Source: Scenedesmus sp. ARA3
Lineage: Eukaryota; Chlorophyta; Chlorophyceae; Sphaeropleales; Scenedesmaceae
Length of the DNA stretch: 46,360 nucleotides
Direction: 5' to 3'
NCBI GenBank assembly: GCA_004335835.1
Contig: RWJK01001198.1
Span: 5,349 to 51,708, forward strand
Program-made: the position numbers and the translations under genes
The notes under the pieces: generated by a model
Told to the model about the DNA's origin: nothing
The model's database searches: none
Seen by the model: only the letters and a program-made list of their open reading frames with translations
In this document: in pieces, positions 10,972 through 21,409 of the stretch
How positions within the stretch are numbered: the stretch's first letter is position 1
Layout: each line of letters starts with the position of its first letter

Positions 10972-12568
10972 ACTATGGCACATCTTCGCGCCCTCGCACC
11001 TGCTGCCGATGACGTCGTGCACGCTGGCGCCGTCCCTGTCAATGCCATACTGGATGCTCTCGTACGTGATGGTGGCCAGCGGCCGCATGTAGGGGAAGCA
11101 CGACCACAGCCTGCACAGCAGCAATGCACACATGGCGTGCACGTAGTCATCAACAGACCGCGTTGCTAGGCTGCTTACAAGCACTTTATTGCATTGTGAT
11201 GGCTGGCCTGTGGTCGCATGTAGGGGAAGCATGACCACAGCCTGCGTTAAGCCACAGGAACACGTACTTTGTTTGATGCAAAACAAAAACCAGGTGCACA
11301 TATGCCACAGCACAAAGTATTGGCATTGCTGGTGGGAACACACACGCTTTGCTGCTCAGCAAGGCTTGCTGGTGGGCTGCAGCAACTGGCAGCTTCTGTG
11401 AAGAGCTGCGCGCTGCAGCTGCATCTGAAAACGCTGCGCTGCTGCCATGTCGTGCATGCCCTTACCTGTCGTGTGCCATGATGCGCTGTGTGTGCAGCTG
11501 GCGCGTGCCTTCAAGGCGTGCAGCCGGCGTGTCTACCAGTTACAGTGTCTCTCACCTGTCGTATGCCTTAAGGTGTGATGCATGCAGCTGGCGCGTCTTT
11601 GATGCGTAGAAGCGCTCCTTGGGGTTGTGCAAGCTCCAGAAGTTCACGTCAGCCACCTGGGGCCCCTCGGTGCAGCAGATGCGGAACAGCTGCCCTGCCT
11701 TCACCTCCCAAGCCAGGCCATCCCTGCAGCAGTGCAGCAACCATACATGACATTTCAAGGTAAAAGGATGGGGTACCAATGGGTTGTTACTGCAGGCACT
11801 AAAGAGCGTCAGCCACCTGGGGCCCTTTTGTGCAGGTGACGCGGAACAGCTGCCCTGCCTTCACCTCCCAGGCCCTGCCATCCCTGCAGCAGCACAGCGC
11901 AAGCAGAGGAGATTCGGCGGGAGGCACGTGAAGGGCAGCATGTGATCGAAGCAGGTGACGCGGAACGGCTGCCCTGCCTGCACCTCCCAGGCCATGCCGT
12001 CTCTGCAGTGCAGCATGACCAGCAGACACAACTGACTTGCAAAAAAGTAGATGGCCGGCATGAATATGGTGCATCCGCATTTGTTTGTTCATATTATTGG
12101 TTTTAAGTCCAAAGAAGGGGGAGTGCGCTGCTGCAGCCAGTTGTGAGTGCTGCCCAAGTCACTTGACAAGACAGCTGCCGTATGCTTTTGTCACACACAC
12201 CTGTCGCTGCTGACACATCGGCTATGTCAATAGTTGAAGCAGAACCAATAGAATGCTACAAACCAAGTGTGCAGCAGCTACAGCTGCTGCAGCTGCGCAG
12301 TGTTATGACCTGGGTGGTATAGTCAGCTCTGACACGAGCTCATGCTTGTTCTGTGCCAGCCTATCCAACCGCACATTACAAGACCAGGTGCTGCATCTGC
12401 TACAGCTGCTGCAGCTGCACCCTTTTGTCACCTGGGTGGTATGGTCAGCTCTGACACCAGCTCATGCTTGTGCTGCGCCAGCCGGTCCAACTGCTCCTTG
12501 TCAACAGGAGGCAAGTTGTCCACATTGTAGCAAACGATGGGCTTGTGGTATTCGTGGACACGCGGCAT
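9162..12568 (-). CDS. Urea carboxylase-associated family protein (DUF1989), 6 exons
   Basis: Proteins with this domain accompany urea carboxylase/urea amidolyase in bacteria and occur in some algae; their exact role is unsettled. Exons on the complement are 12568-12432, 11723-11556, 11110-11000, 10654-10601, 9856-9696 and 9400-9162; phases close to 289 aa. Recognisable blocks are AWEVKAGQLFRI, GPQVADVNFWSLHNPKERFY, ITYESIQYGIDRDGASVHDV, CDPYTNWLLTGQDMNVCCHS, APFGLAEEDVHDVLNAFMCTG, VRVGDYIEFL and DLLVAASTCPQGDVSV. The start is the first ATG of the open frame (MPRVHEYHKPIVCYNVDNLP). The C-terminus carries nine glutamines from a CAG tract. The domain fills most of the protein, so it is a stand-alone form. 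It is divergent from the peroxiredoxin gene. No urea carboxylase gene is in the window. Introns are rich in exon-edge copies. Confidence 0.9.
9403..9444. repeat. CAG/CTG tract abutting the exon 6 acceptor
   Basis: About fourteen CAG units on the + strand, read as CTG on the gene strand. They end in CTGCAG directly at the last exon of the DUF1989 gene. Confidence 0.9.
9905..10330 (-). repeat. Three echoes of DUF1989 exon 5 5' end
   Basis: Copies of the first 16-20 codons of exon 5 with their acceptor lie at about 9908-9976, 10153-10213 and 10277-10325, all upstream of the exon. The nearest copy differs almost only at synonymous positions. The middle copy has amino-acid changes and the farthest also has an in-frame stop, as if progressively older. 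Confidence 0.88.
10522..10553 (-). repeat. Echo of DUF1989 exon 4 3' end
   Basis: GCACACGTTCATG and the flanking GCATGCTCAC repeat the end of exon 4 and its donor (10591-10615). It is on the downstream side of the exon. Confidence 0.75.
10910..10945 (-). repeat. Echo of DUF1989 exon 3 3' end
   Basis: GCACCTGCTGCCGATGACGT followed by GGTGCACG repeats 10997-11025, the donor side of exon 3. It lies downstream of the exon and is followed by a CTG tract. Confidence 0.85.
11202..11246 (-). repeat. Echo of DUF1989 exon 3 5' end
   Basis: GGCCTGTGG, GCATGTAGGGGAAGCA and TGACCACAGCCTGCG repeat the acceptor side of exon 3 (11079-11115). It is upstream of the exon. Confidence 0.85.
11464..11512 (-). 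repeat. Echo of DUF1989 exon 2 3' end
   Basis: ACCTGTCGTGTGCC and GCAGCTGGCGCGT repeat the last codons and donor of exon 2 (11553-11600). It is downstream of the exon. Confidence 0.8.
11805..12010 (-). repeat. Two echoes of DUF1989 exon 2 5' end
   Basis: Copies at about 11808-11890 and 11949-12008 repeat the acceptor and first codons of exon 2 (DGLAWEVKAGQLFR). They read DGRAWEVKAGQLFR and DGMAWEVQAGQPFR. Both are upstream of the working exon, each with its own CTGCAG acceptor. The nearer one extends further (TKGPQVAD). Confidence 0.9.
12305..12372 (-). repeat. Echo of DUF1989 exon 1 3' end
   Basis: ACCTGGGTGGTATAGTCAGC and the following GCTCATGCTTGT repeat the end of exon 1 with its donor (12430-12492). 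It is downstream of the exon. The adjoining CTACAGCTGCTGCAGCTG is duplicated as well. Confidence 0.88.
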
Positions 12569-13297
12569 ATTTGCAGGCTGTCTGTTGATATGTATGTTTC
12601 CTAGGCCTAGGATGCCTGTCCACTAACAACAACAGAGCAGCGGGGCGCTGCTGCTGCTGCTGCTGCTGCTGCTTTGCTGCACCTGCTGCCTGTCAGGATC
12701 GTCCTGCAGCGGTGATGTACTGCTAGCTGTCCATAATAGTTTGCTAACAATTACAAAAGACGGTAGTGTGTCAAATTGCCGTTGCGGTTCGCAGTCACAG
12801 GTGGGGCCGTACAAGACAAGGCTCTTTGCACACAGAGCGTGCCCTGCCAGCAATCAACCGTTGTGAAGCGCTGAAACAGCGAGAGCATCGAGTTGAAAAA
12901 TGTGAAATGACAACGAGGTGTAATGAATTACCTTTCCTGGCTCCATCGACCACACAATTGAGCTGTGTTATGACGTAACGCACAAAAGGGTCACTCCGCC
13001 CGGTGCCAGAGGCCAATGATGCACTTAGACACCTTAACGGGGTTGGATTCGGCATTTAACGAGCTACACGAACTGCAACATCGGCCCTGTGTGCTGCATC
13101 GCTCGTTGAAGCTCCACTAGGGTTTGCCGAGCAAACTTGGCTGGTCCTTTCCCATCGTGCTCGTCCCCAAGGGCTTCCCACAGGCACGTCTCAACATCCG
13201 ATGTATTGCGCCTATCAAACCAGGTGGCATCAATCGATGCTTGCTCGCACACCCTCCAACGGTTTCCTCTTTCTCCCTCTCGCGCTGCAGGAGCACC
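12569..13297. promoter_or_regulatory. Divergent intergenic region between DUF1989 and peroxiredoxin genes
   Basis: The two genes start 729 bases apart on opposite strands, so this segment must hold both promoters and 5' UTRs. It includes a CTG tract (12648-12674). No TATA box or known motif stands out. A shared bidirectional promoter is possible but not shown. Confidence 0.45.
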
Positions 13298-13814
13298 ATG
13301 GCTTGTGGTGGATGCGCTGCTGCCGTTCCTAGTGGCACGGAGGAGTACGCAAAGCTGTATCCCGAGAAATCCAGCGACAATGTGCTGCGCCTCGGCAATG
13401 TGGTGCCAGGCGAGTGGCAATGGCACACGCGGGCAGCACCAGCAGCATCACATGCACCCATGTGACTGAGCCACGTGCTGTACAGCAGATGATCAATGCG
13501 CGCCAGAATTGCAATCTGATCAAACTGAGCGTGCTGACATCGATGTGCAGCTGCCAGCAGTAGCCAGCAGATGCTGCTGTACATCACTAGCTACAAGGCA
13601 ACTGTGCTTCAAGCACTGCTGGAGTCCAGCAGCGCCCAGTCCAACAACTGAGCCCAATGTGCACGATGCAGCATCCATTCGCAGCTGCTGTACAGCGTTA
13701 CATGCCCTGCCTGTTCTGCTTGGAGAGGCTTGTGATGACTAGTTTGCAAGATGCACAAGCTCTGCTGCAGTGCAGCCTGCTGGGGCACAGTCGCCTGCTC
13801 ATGCAACTGAAGCG

Positions 13815-13865
<51 letters not shown>

Positions 13866-14646
13866 TGCCGCTGCAGACTTCACTGCTGACACCACCATGG
13901 GTCCCATCAAGTGGCATGAGTGGATTGATGGCTGCTGGGCCATCCTGTTCTCACACCCAGCAGACTTCACACCAGTCTGCACCACTGGTGAGAGCAGCAG
14001 CAGCAGCTGCAGCAGCACAAATCACCGCCAGCGACCCACCAAACGCACCGCGTTACATCATGCGCAGCACATCCAAGGCATGCGCACACTATTGTTATGC
14101 TTCTCAACCAAGAGGGAGTGCTGTTCAAGTTACACAGCCTCAGGCAGACGCTGTAACTGCACATTAACAAGCTGGCGTTATGCAGCGTGGCTAGTAATTG
14201 TAGGGTGGTTTAAGCTGCTGCTGAAGCATGACGAACAACATGCTGCTGCTGCTGCTGTTGCGCAGAGATCGGGCGCATGAGCCTCAAGTACCAGTACCTT
14301 GCTGACAAGGGCGTCAAGGTGGCGGCGCTCTCCTGCAATGAGCTGGGAGAGCACCAGGTGACCTGACCAGCGCAGCTGGATGAGAATTGTAGTAGAGATA
14401 CGTAGAACACCAGCAGGCCTAGCTATTTGAGGAGAGTTTTATGGTGCTGGGCTTGCATGTTGCAACGGTTGAGCACAACATGACCAGTGACTATGCAAGT
14501 CACTCTGTATGCCTTGCATTTCCAGCCTGGTACGGTACCAATGCTGCTGCTGCTGCTGCTGGTGGTGGTTGTGGTGAATGACAGCTTGACAGTGTAGCGG
14601 CCGCCGACGCCCCATGTATTGACAGCAGCAATCCTTCACACTGCTG

Positions 14647-14683
<37 letters not shown>

Positions 14684-15776
14684 AGGCGTGGCTTGATGAC
14701 GTGGTGGCGCACTGTGAGAACAAAATTACTGTGGACTTCCCCATCATCGCAGGTGGGTTGTACAATGCACCATGCCAGAGCTGAGCTGCATGTGGGTCGC
14801 TGAAACTGCCACTGCTGCCGCTGACGCTGCCACTGCTGCAGCGGCTGCTGTTGTTGCTGCAGACCCTGCCCGCGACATAACTGTTGCGTAAGGCATGACT
14901 GCCGCTGAGCTCAAGGCTGCTGAATGGCTGCTGCTGTTGCTGCTGCTCCTACACCAGACCCAACCTTCAAGAGCGCAGTGGCCTACGGCATGATTGACCC
15001 TGAGCTGAAAGACGCGGAGGGGCTGCCGCTGACGCGCCGCTGTCGCTGCTGCTGCTACTGCTGCTGCTGCTGCTGCCGCTGTACCAGACCCCACCCGCGA
15101 GATCGCAGTTGCCTATGGCCTGATCGATCCCGAGCTTAAAGATGCGGAGGGGCTGCCGCTGACGTGCCGCCGCCGCTGCCGCCGCTGCTGCTGCTGCTGC
15201 TGCTGCTGCTTCTGCTGCCGCTGCTGCTAAACAGACCCCACGCGTGAGATCGCAGTTGCATACGGCATGATTGATCCCGAGCTGAAGGACGCGGAGGGGC
15301 TGCCGTTGACATGCCGCTCCGTGTTCATTGTGGGGCCAGACAAGAAGCTGAAGCTCAGCCTCAAGTGAGCTTCATACGGTAGTGGTATTATATGTATGTG
15401 CAAGGGTTTAGGATTGTGTGGGGTTGGGGTGTAGGGTCAGGGTTAGGGTGCCGCTCCGTGTTCATTGTGGGGCCAGACAAGAAGCTGAAGCTCAGCCTCA
15501 AGTGAGGTTCGGGGTTAGGTGTTTTAGCCGGTTTGGGAGCTTGCGGGTTTGCATTGCAGGGTTGATGAACCCATCTCAACTCATGAGGCTGTTGTGTTGT
15601 GCTCATAGTGGGGCCTGACAAGAAGCTCAAGCTCAGCCTCAAGCGAGTAAGCGAAAGCACACACAAATGCTGCCACGTGGTGCTCTTGATTGCCCATTTC
15701 GTGAGCCGCTTCTGCAGCTGCAGCTACCAAGCCAGTGTGGGCCACCACTTGGGCGACATTGTGCGACTGGTTGAAG

Positions 15777-15821
<45 letters not shown>

Positions 15822-16346
15822 CTACTGCTGCTGCCGCAGCTACCCGGCAAGTGTGGGCCGCAACATGGACGAGACTTTGCGTGTGATTGACGCACTGCTG
15901 CTGTCTGCTGCTGCTGCTGCCGCTGCTGCTACTGCTGCCTCAGCTACCCTGCCAGTGTGGGCCGCAACATGGACGAGATCGTGCGCGTGGTTGATGCGCT
16001 GCTGCTGTCTGCTGAGAAGAGCGTGGCCACGCCAGCCAACTGGCCCAACAACCACGCCGACCAGGTGCGAGCAAGTGTGGAGTTTGGAGCGCAACATGCA
16101 GCGTCACAGGGTTTGGAGTGTACCATGGAGCGTCGCAGGGTTTAGAGCGCAACATGCAGCGTCACAGGGTTTGACGCGTTGCCACGCCAGCCAACTGGCC
16201 CAACAACCATGCTGATCAGGTGAGCGCAGTCACAGGGTTCAAGGTGTAGGGTTCAGTGCTGCAATATGCTGGCATGCACATCGTCAAGCTGCACTACGCA
16301 GCTATGAGTCATTACTTTGGGCCTGTTGAGCACTGCTGCCGCCGCC

Positions 16347-16382
<36 letters not shown>

Positions 16383-16569
16383 GCATGAATGGCTGGGTGT
16401 TCCTGTTATCTACTGTCACCAAGGAGGACGAACCCTGCTGCTGTTGCGGTTGTTGCTGCTGCAGGGTATGAAGGGCTGGGTGTTCCTGCTGCCCACCGTG
16501 ACCAAGGAGGACGCCACTGCCTACTTCCCTGAGCACAAGACGTGCCAGGTGCCATCCGGCAAGGGTGAG

Positions 16570-16605
<36 letters not shown>

Positions 16606-16881
16606 CTGGATGTAATTGCAAGGCATGCACGGTGTTGCTGTTCTCTACAGTCTGGCGTATCCTGTGTTGTATGCTCATTTGCCACCACTTGCCACTAGAA
16701 ATGGCAACCCCTTCCACAAGTAATAGTGGTCGGCGACTGCCGTCAGCTTGGTCACCATGCGATGTAGCGGCAACAGATGCGCGGCTGCTGCTGCTGCTGC
16801 TGCTGCCGTGCAGAGTACCTGCGCCTGACCCCTGTGGAGTCTGCCGCGGTGGTGCCTGAAGCGTCCGCAGCTGCCGAGTGA
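13298..16881 (+). CDS. 1-Cys peroxiredoxin (Prx6 type), 8 exons
   Basis: Thiol peroxidase reducing H2O2 and organic hydroperoxides. Exons are 13298-13409, 13877-13987, 14266-14357, 14686-14752, 15235-15364, 15944-16064, 16465-16564 and 16814-16881; phases close to 266 aa. The peroxidatic cysteine is Cys72 in [15 protein letters not shown]. Other family blocks are [70 protein letters not shown] and [13 protein letters not shown]. About 30 residues precede the core and include [13 protein letters not shown]; this is not an obvious transit peptide. The length exceeds the usual 220 aa because of both ends. Intron 1 begins with GC, not GT. Several introns end in CTG tracts and carry exon-edge copies. 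A TGTAA signal lies at 17263-17267. Confidence 0.95.
13817..13862 (+). repeat. CTG tract before peroxiredoxin exon 2
   Basis: Fifteen or so CTG units on the sense strand, ending close to the CTGCAG acceptor of exon 2. Similar sense-strand CTG tracts precede exons 3 (14242-14258), 4 (14641-14682), 5, 6, 7 and 8. Confidence 0.9.
14951..15170 (+). repeat. Two echoes of peroxiredoxin exon 5 5' end
   Basis: About 14958-15040 and 15090-15170 repeat the acceptor and the first 25 or so codons of exon 5. The copies read [18 protein letters not shown] and [18 protein letters not shown]. Most differences from the exon are third-position changes. Both are upstream of exon 5 and stop short of its 3' half. 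Confidence 0.92.
15449..15655 (+). repeat. Two echoes of peroxiredoxin exon 5 3' end
   Basis: About 15449-15508 is a near-perfect copy of the last 17 codons and donor of exon 5, ending in CTCAAGTGAG. About 15603-15655 is a shorter, more diverged copy. Both are downstream of exon 5. Confidence 0.92.
15720..15905 (+). repeat. Two echoes of peroxiredoxin exon 6 5' end
   Basis: About 15720-15785 and 15836-15905 repeat the acceptor and first 20 codons of exon 6 ([20 protein letters not shown]), the second more closely. Each is followed by a CTG tract. Both lie upstream of exon 6. Confidence 0.9.
16083..16169. repeat. 29-bp tandem repeat, three units
   Basis: Three consecutive 29-bp units (16083-16111, 16112-16140, 16141-16169) begin TTTGGAG or TTTAGAG and end CACAGGG or CGCAGGG. 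They are within intron 6 of the peroxiredoxin gene. Confidence 0.85.
16180..16222 (+). repeat. Echo of peroxiredoxin exon 6 3' end
   Basis: GCCACGCCAGCCAACTGGCC and the following CAACAACCATGCTGATCAG repeat the last codons of exon 6 and the donor. It is downstream of the exon and differs at two synonymous positions (CAC/CAT, GCC/GCT) and one other (GAC/GAT). Confidence 0.9.
16376..16432 (+). repeat. Echo of peroxiredoxin exon 7 5' end
   Basis: GGCATGAATGGCTGGGTGTT and the following text repeat the first 15 codons of exon 7 ([16 protein letters not shown] read as [16 protein letters not shown]). It lies upstream of exon 7 after its own CTG tract and CAG acceptor. Confidence 0.9.
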
Positions 16882-17915
16882 ACGTCGCGGCTACACACAG
16901 CGCAACACAAGCTGGCTGCTGGCGAAGCAGCACAACCTGCATTCTGAGAATGCAGGAGGCGCCTGCTGTATCAACAGTCATGACTGTCACTTTGAGTGTG
17001 GGAGGACAAATATGTGCCATTGTGTTGTACAACATCAGCACCTGCTGTGGCGTTGCGCTCCTGAGAATGCACCTTGACAGTTTCAGATGCGCTGCCCTAA
17101 GGGCTGCGTTGTGTATCTGATTTCCAACCACATTCAAGAGCTGACCCGCATGGAGTGCTGCTTGATGTCACAAGGTGCAACGCATACGCCGAATTGAATG
17201 ATTTAAGCCTAGCCTGCAGGGCGGCAGCTGCATTGGCTGGCCCCCTAGGCAGTTGTACACACTGTAAGTGCCCTCACAACAGCAACAGAATCGGTTACAA
17301 ATGTGTATGCAGAGTGTAACACATGATGTCCTCAAGCCGGCGTACGCCCCCTGCAGTGCACTCGACGTAGCATAGCACAGGATGCAATACAGTGTGTGCA
17401 TCAACCCAGCCGTGGTGCTGATGTATATGGCACTGCCCTGCTTGCATGCCGGTGCATGCATCCGTTGTTAACAGCACAGCACGTAGCACAGTGTGCGCCT
17501 TCGATCCAGCCGTGGCTGATGTACACAAGTGCCTGCACGGTGCAGGCGTCCTGCCTGCCTGCCAGTACGTACTGGCCAGTACGTACACATGTGTACTAGT
17601 ACATGATATGCTGCTCATCATGGAGACCGTGGTGTTCAATACACAAACACCCTGACGGGCGCATCCTGTTGATATGCAGCCACCCCTACGCCAGGCAAAC
17701 GGTCAAGTCAAGTCATTGTCATTCTGCAGCCACAGTCAGACCCACCAGTCCAGTCTGGGCATTGCAGCAGCATGGCCGCTTCCCCAGACATGGGCAGTAG
17801 TCCAGCAGCATACATGTACAGCTTGGTTGTGCATACAACAGCGTACACACCGGGTCAGGCGGTGCAGCAGCACGCCCAAGTATAGTACAACAACATGACA
17901 TGCGCAAAAGGAGGC
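16882..17915. other. Convergent intergenic region between peroxiredoxin and HDAC genes
   Basis: Holds TGTAA at 17263-17267 (+ strand, for the peroxiredoxin) and TTACA at 17295-17299 (TGTAA on the minus strand, possibly for the HDAC). An imperfect duplication is visible: 17380-17450 resembles 17485-17560, both containing a CAGTGTGTGC/CAGTGTGCGC and a CCAGCCGTGG block. The origin of this duplicated piece is not recognised. No gene is called. Confidence 0.45.
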
Positions 17916-18935
17916 TCAGTCGCCCCAGTGGTCCCTGTCATTTGGGTAGCACTCGGCTGGCTTGATGATGCCAGCTCAAGCTGCTGCAAGCGTAGCAGTA
18001 CCACAAGGCAGGATGCTTTGTGCAGCGCTGCTCAGTCGACCCAGTGGTCCCTGTCATTTGCGTAGAACTCAGCCGGCTTGATGATGCCGTGCTCGTGCGC
18101 AAACTTGCCGATGCACTCCATGAAGGCACCCGCAGCACCAGCCTCGCCAGCCTGGACCGTCACATCAGGCAGCTCGTAGTCAGGCAGCTACTGCACTGCC
18201 ACCAAGCGGTGCTGCTGCCACAGCCGCCGAGTGCTGCTGCTGCTGCCGCTGCAGTTTCAGAGCTTCACCGCTGCTGCTGCAGAGTCAAAGGATCAGTCTC
18301 CCCAATGATCCCTGTCGTTTGCATAGAACTCGGCCGGCTTGATGATGCCGTGCTCGTGCGCAAACTTGCCAATTCTTTCCATGAAAGCTTCCGCAGCACC
18401 AGCCTCGCCAGCCTGGCCCGTGACATCAGGCAACTCATAGTCTGGCAGCTGCTGCACTGCCATTGGATGCTGCTGCCACAGCCGCGTAGTGCTGCTGCTG
18501 CTGCTGCCGCCGCTGCTGCTGCAGTTGTGTGGATCAGTCGCCCCAATGATCCCTGTCATTCGCGTAGAACTCGGCCGGCTTGATGATGCCGTGCCCGTGC
18601 GCAAACTTGCCGATGTGCTCCATGAAGGCACCTGCAGCACCTGCCTCGCCAGCCTGGCCTGTGACATCAGGCAACTCGTAGTCGAGGCAGCTGCTGCACT
18701 GCCGCTCACAGTGCTGCTGCCACAGCCGCTGAGTGTTGCTGCTGCTGCCGCTGCCGCTGCTGCGGCGGTTTGATGGATCAGTCTCCCCAGTGGTCCCGGT
18801 CGTTCGCATAAAACTCGGCCGGCTTGATGATGCCATCCGTGTGCAAACTTGCCGATCCTCTCCATGAAGGCACCCGCAGCACCAGCCTCGCCAGCCTGGC
18901 CACTCACATCAGGCAGCTCATAGTCGAGGCAGCTG
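17916..18935 (-). repeat. Tandem array of HDAC C-terminal exon copies
   Basis: Four long copies and one truncated copy of the final HDAC coding segment follow the working exon. Their stop codons are at 17916, 18032, 18293, 18534 and 18778, a period of about 243-261 bases. Each long copy encodes the [18 protein letters not shown] to [10 protein letters not shown] segment and ends in TGA. CTG-rich spacers separate them. The copy ending at 18778 has a 2-base frameshift before [17 protein letters not shown], and the copy ending at 18032 reads DHWVD. They may be 3' UTR sequence or alternative last exons. Confidence 0.92.
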
Positions 18936-19020
18936 CTGCACTGCCACTGAGCGCTGCTGCCACAGCCGCCGAGTACTGCTGCTGCTGCCGCTGCTGCTGC
19001 CGCTGCTGCAGTTGTATGGA

Positions 19021-21409
19021 TCAGTCGCCCCAATGATCCCTGTCATTCGCGTAGAACTCAGCTGGCTTGATGATGCCGTGCTCATGTGCAAACTTGCCAA
19101 TGCGCTCCATGAAGGCACCCGCAGCACCAGCCTCGCCAGCCTGACCCGTCACATCAGGCAACTCGTAGTCTGGCAGCATGGCATCTGGCGCAACTTCGTG
19201 GAACTGCACACCTGGCGCGTGCGCCAGGTGGCGCAGGTTTTCAAGCACCTCGATGCGCATCTTCTCCACGTGCTGCGGCAGCACATCAAATACGTAACAA
19301 AATGAATGCATTAAGTAGGTTTGGGTGTTTGGGTTTGGGTATCTGGTGCCACTTCGTGGAACTGCACACCTGGCGCGTGTGCCAGGTGGCGCAGGTTCTC
19401 GAGCACCTCGATGCGCATCTTCTCCACGTGCTGCAGCACAGGGTTCAGCAAGGAGTGTGGAAGCAGGATTCAGCCTTAAGATTCAGGGACGGTTTGGTTG
19501 GAGAGTTGACGTTTTACACGCAAACTGGAAGGCGGAGGGGATTACGCAAGAGGGTGAGTTGAAGACAACAGCCGTGAGCTGAGTTGGGCCCAGCACAGCA
19601 TGATGCACGCTAGCAGAGTGAAGCTGTGGGTGCACACGCTCAGCGTCTGCAGCATGATGCATCAGAGCTACGCATGGAAGCCCTGCCGGCATGCTGCACA
19701 ATTTGCGCGCTTGCCTACTAACATTGATAAGCAGTTGAGGTATGACCTGGCAGCACTGCATCCACTGCACTTCATAACAGGCGAAACATCACTGTCCGGC
19801 CCAATGTGACCTTGGAGCTGTGGCTGATATCATGACCGTTGTGGCTCATACCGCCAGAATATAATAATCTACCCTCTCTCATACAGAGACAAACTCACGT
19901 CCTTCTTGTTACTGTCCTCGCCGACCCTGTGTGCCGCCACATTGAGGCAGTAGTCCGGCGCAAAGTACTCGTGGTAGTGCGTCTCTGGCAGCACCTCTGA
20001 CACATTTTGGTCCACAAGCAGCGCCGTTTCATACGTCCAGCAGCTGAGGCAGCAGCAGCAGTAAACAACAGCAGCAGCAGCAGCAGCAGCAGACACAGGC
20101 TTGTCAGTTTGGCAGCACTTGGCGTGAACAAAGTACTCATGGCAGTGCGTCTCTGGCATCACCTCTGACACGTTCTGGTCAACCAGCAGCGCCGTCTCAT
20201 ACGCCCAGCAGCTGCAGCAGCAGCAGCAGATCACAACTTTGCGGGTTGAGCAGCATGTGGCTTGGGCATTTGATACGTATGTGGCCAGAAGCTTGGCTGC
20301 AGCCCATGCCGCTGCCACCGAACTACGACCACTGCTCAACAGACCGCTGTCTGATCCCACTGCGCCAGCCGATCACTTCTACCTTCAAATACAGCCACGC
20401 CACACGCAGCCGCGTCAACCCTGCCGCACTCACCGCGCCACATTGTGCTTGGTGTAGCCGCCGCCGCCAGTGACCAGCATGGGCACCCCGAAGCTCTTCA
20501 TAAAGCTGACAGCCTCGCCATGCCCCCGCATGCTCAGGTTGAAACAGCCCAGGCGGTCATTCGCTAACGAGTCAGCGCCTGGCAGGGACGGCAGCAGTGG
20601 CAGCAGCAGCAGCAAGCAGTCTTGACACCTGTCGTGGTCCATTGGCCAGCAAATCAGCGCCTGCGGCAGTTACCGCATTGCATACCACCATCATATGCTG
20701 GAAGGCATCTGTGACATAAGTGCATCTAGTAGTGTACCCATGTTATCTTGAGATGTGACGTCCTTGTGACAGTATGCCGGCTCACTCACCGCACTGCATG
20801 ACGACTGCGCCAGGCTTGAAGGCCTCCATTACATTGTAGAAGTGCATCTGCTGGTGTAACAGGGTGGATATAACCTGTGACAGTGTTGTGACAGTGTGCT
20901 GCCTACTCACCGCACTGCATGACGACTGCTCCCGGCTGAAAGCCCTCCAATACATTGCAGAAGTGCATCTGCTGGTGTAACAGTGTTATCTTCAAACTAC
21001 GACAGTGTTGTGACAGTGTTGCGACAGTGTGCTGGCTACTCACCGCACTGCATGACGACTGCGCCTGGCTGGAAGGCCTCCATGACTTTGGCCATGATGG
21101 GCTTGAACAGCGCATGGAAGGTGCGGTCATCAGTGCCGTCCTGCAGGCAGCAAGCAGCAATCAACTTTGACCATGTTTGACCATAACCAAACTGTTATGG
21201 CATGTTTGACCTTGATGGTGCTGCTATGCCCTGTCTAACTTCCTTCTGCCCATGATGTTGAGGTTAGAGCATACACCTTCATTCTAGACGTATCACCCTC
21301 ACCTTGAGCGGCACGTTGAGGGTGTAGTAGCGCCCCCGCTGCTCGCCGATGTCCTTGAGGTCCCCAGTGCCTGGGAAGAAGTAGTCGCCGTACTTGTGGA
21401 AGGACACCT

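Noticed and set aside
17380..17640. Possible extra exons (FDPAVADVHKCLHG-like) between peroxiredoxin and HDAC
   Set aside because: The stretch is an imperfect duplication and one frame looks protein-like, but no start, splice pair or family could be assigned.
18293..19033. 246-aa minus-strand frame downstream of HDAC
   Set aside because: It is a read-through of the tandem C-terminal copies in mixed frames with poly-Ala from CTG tracts, not a separate gene.
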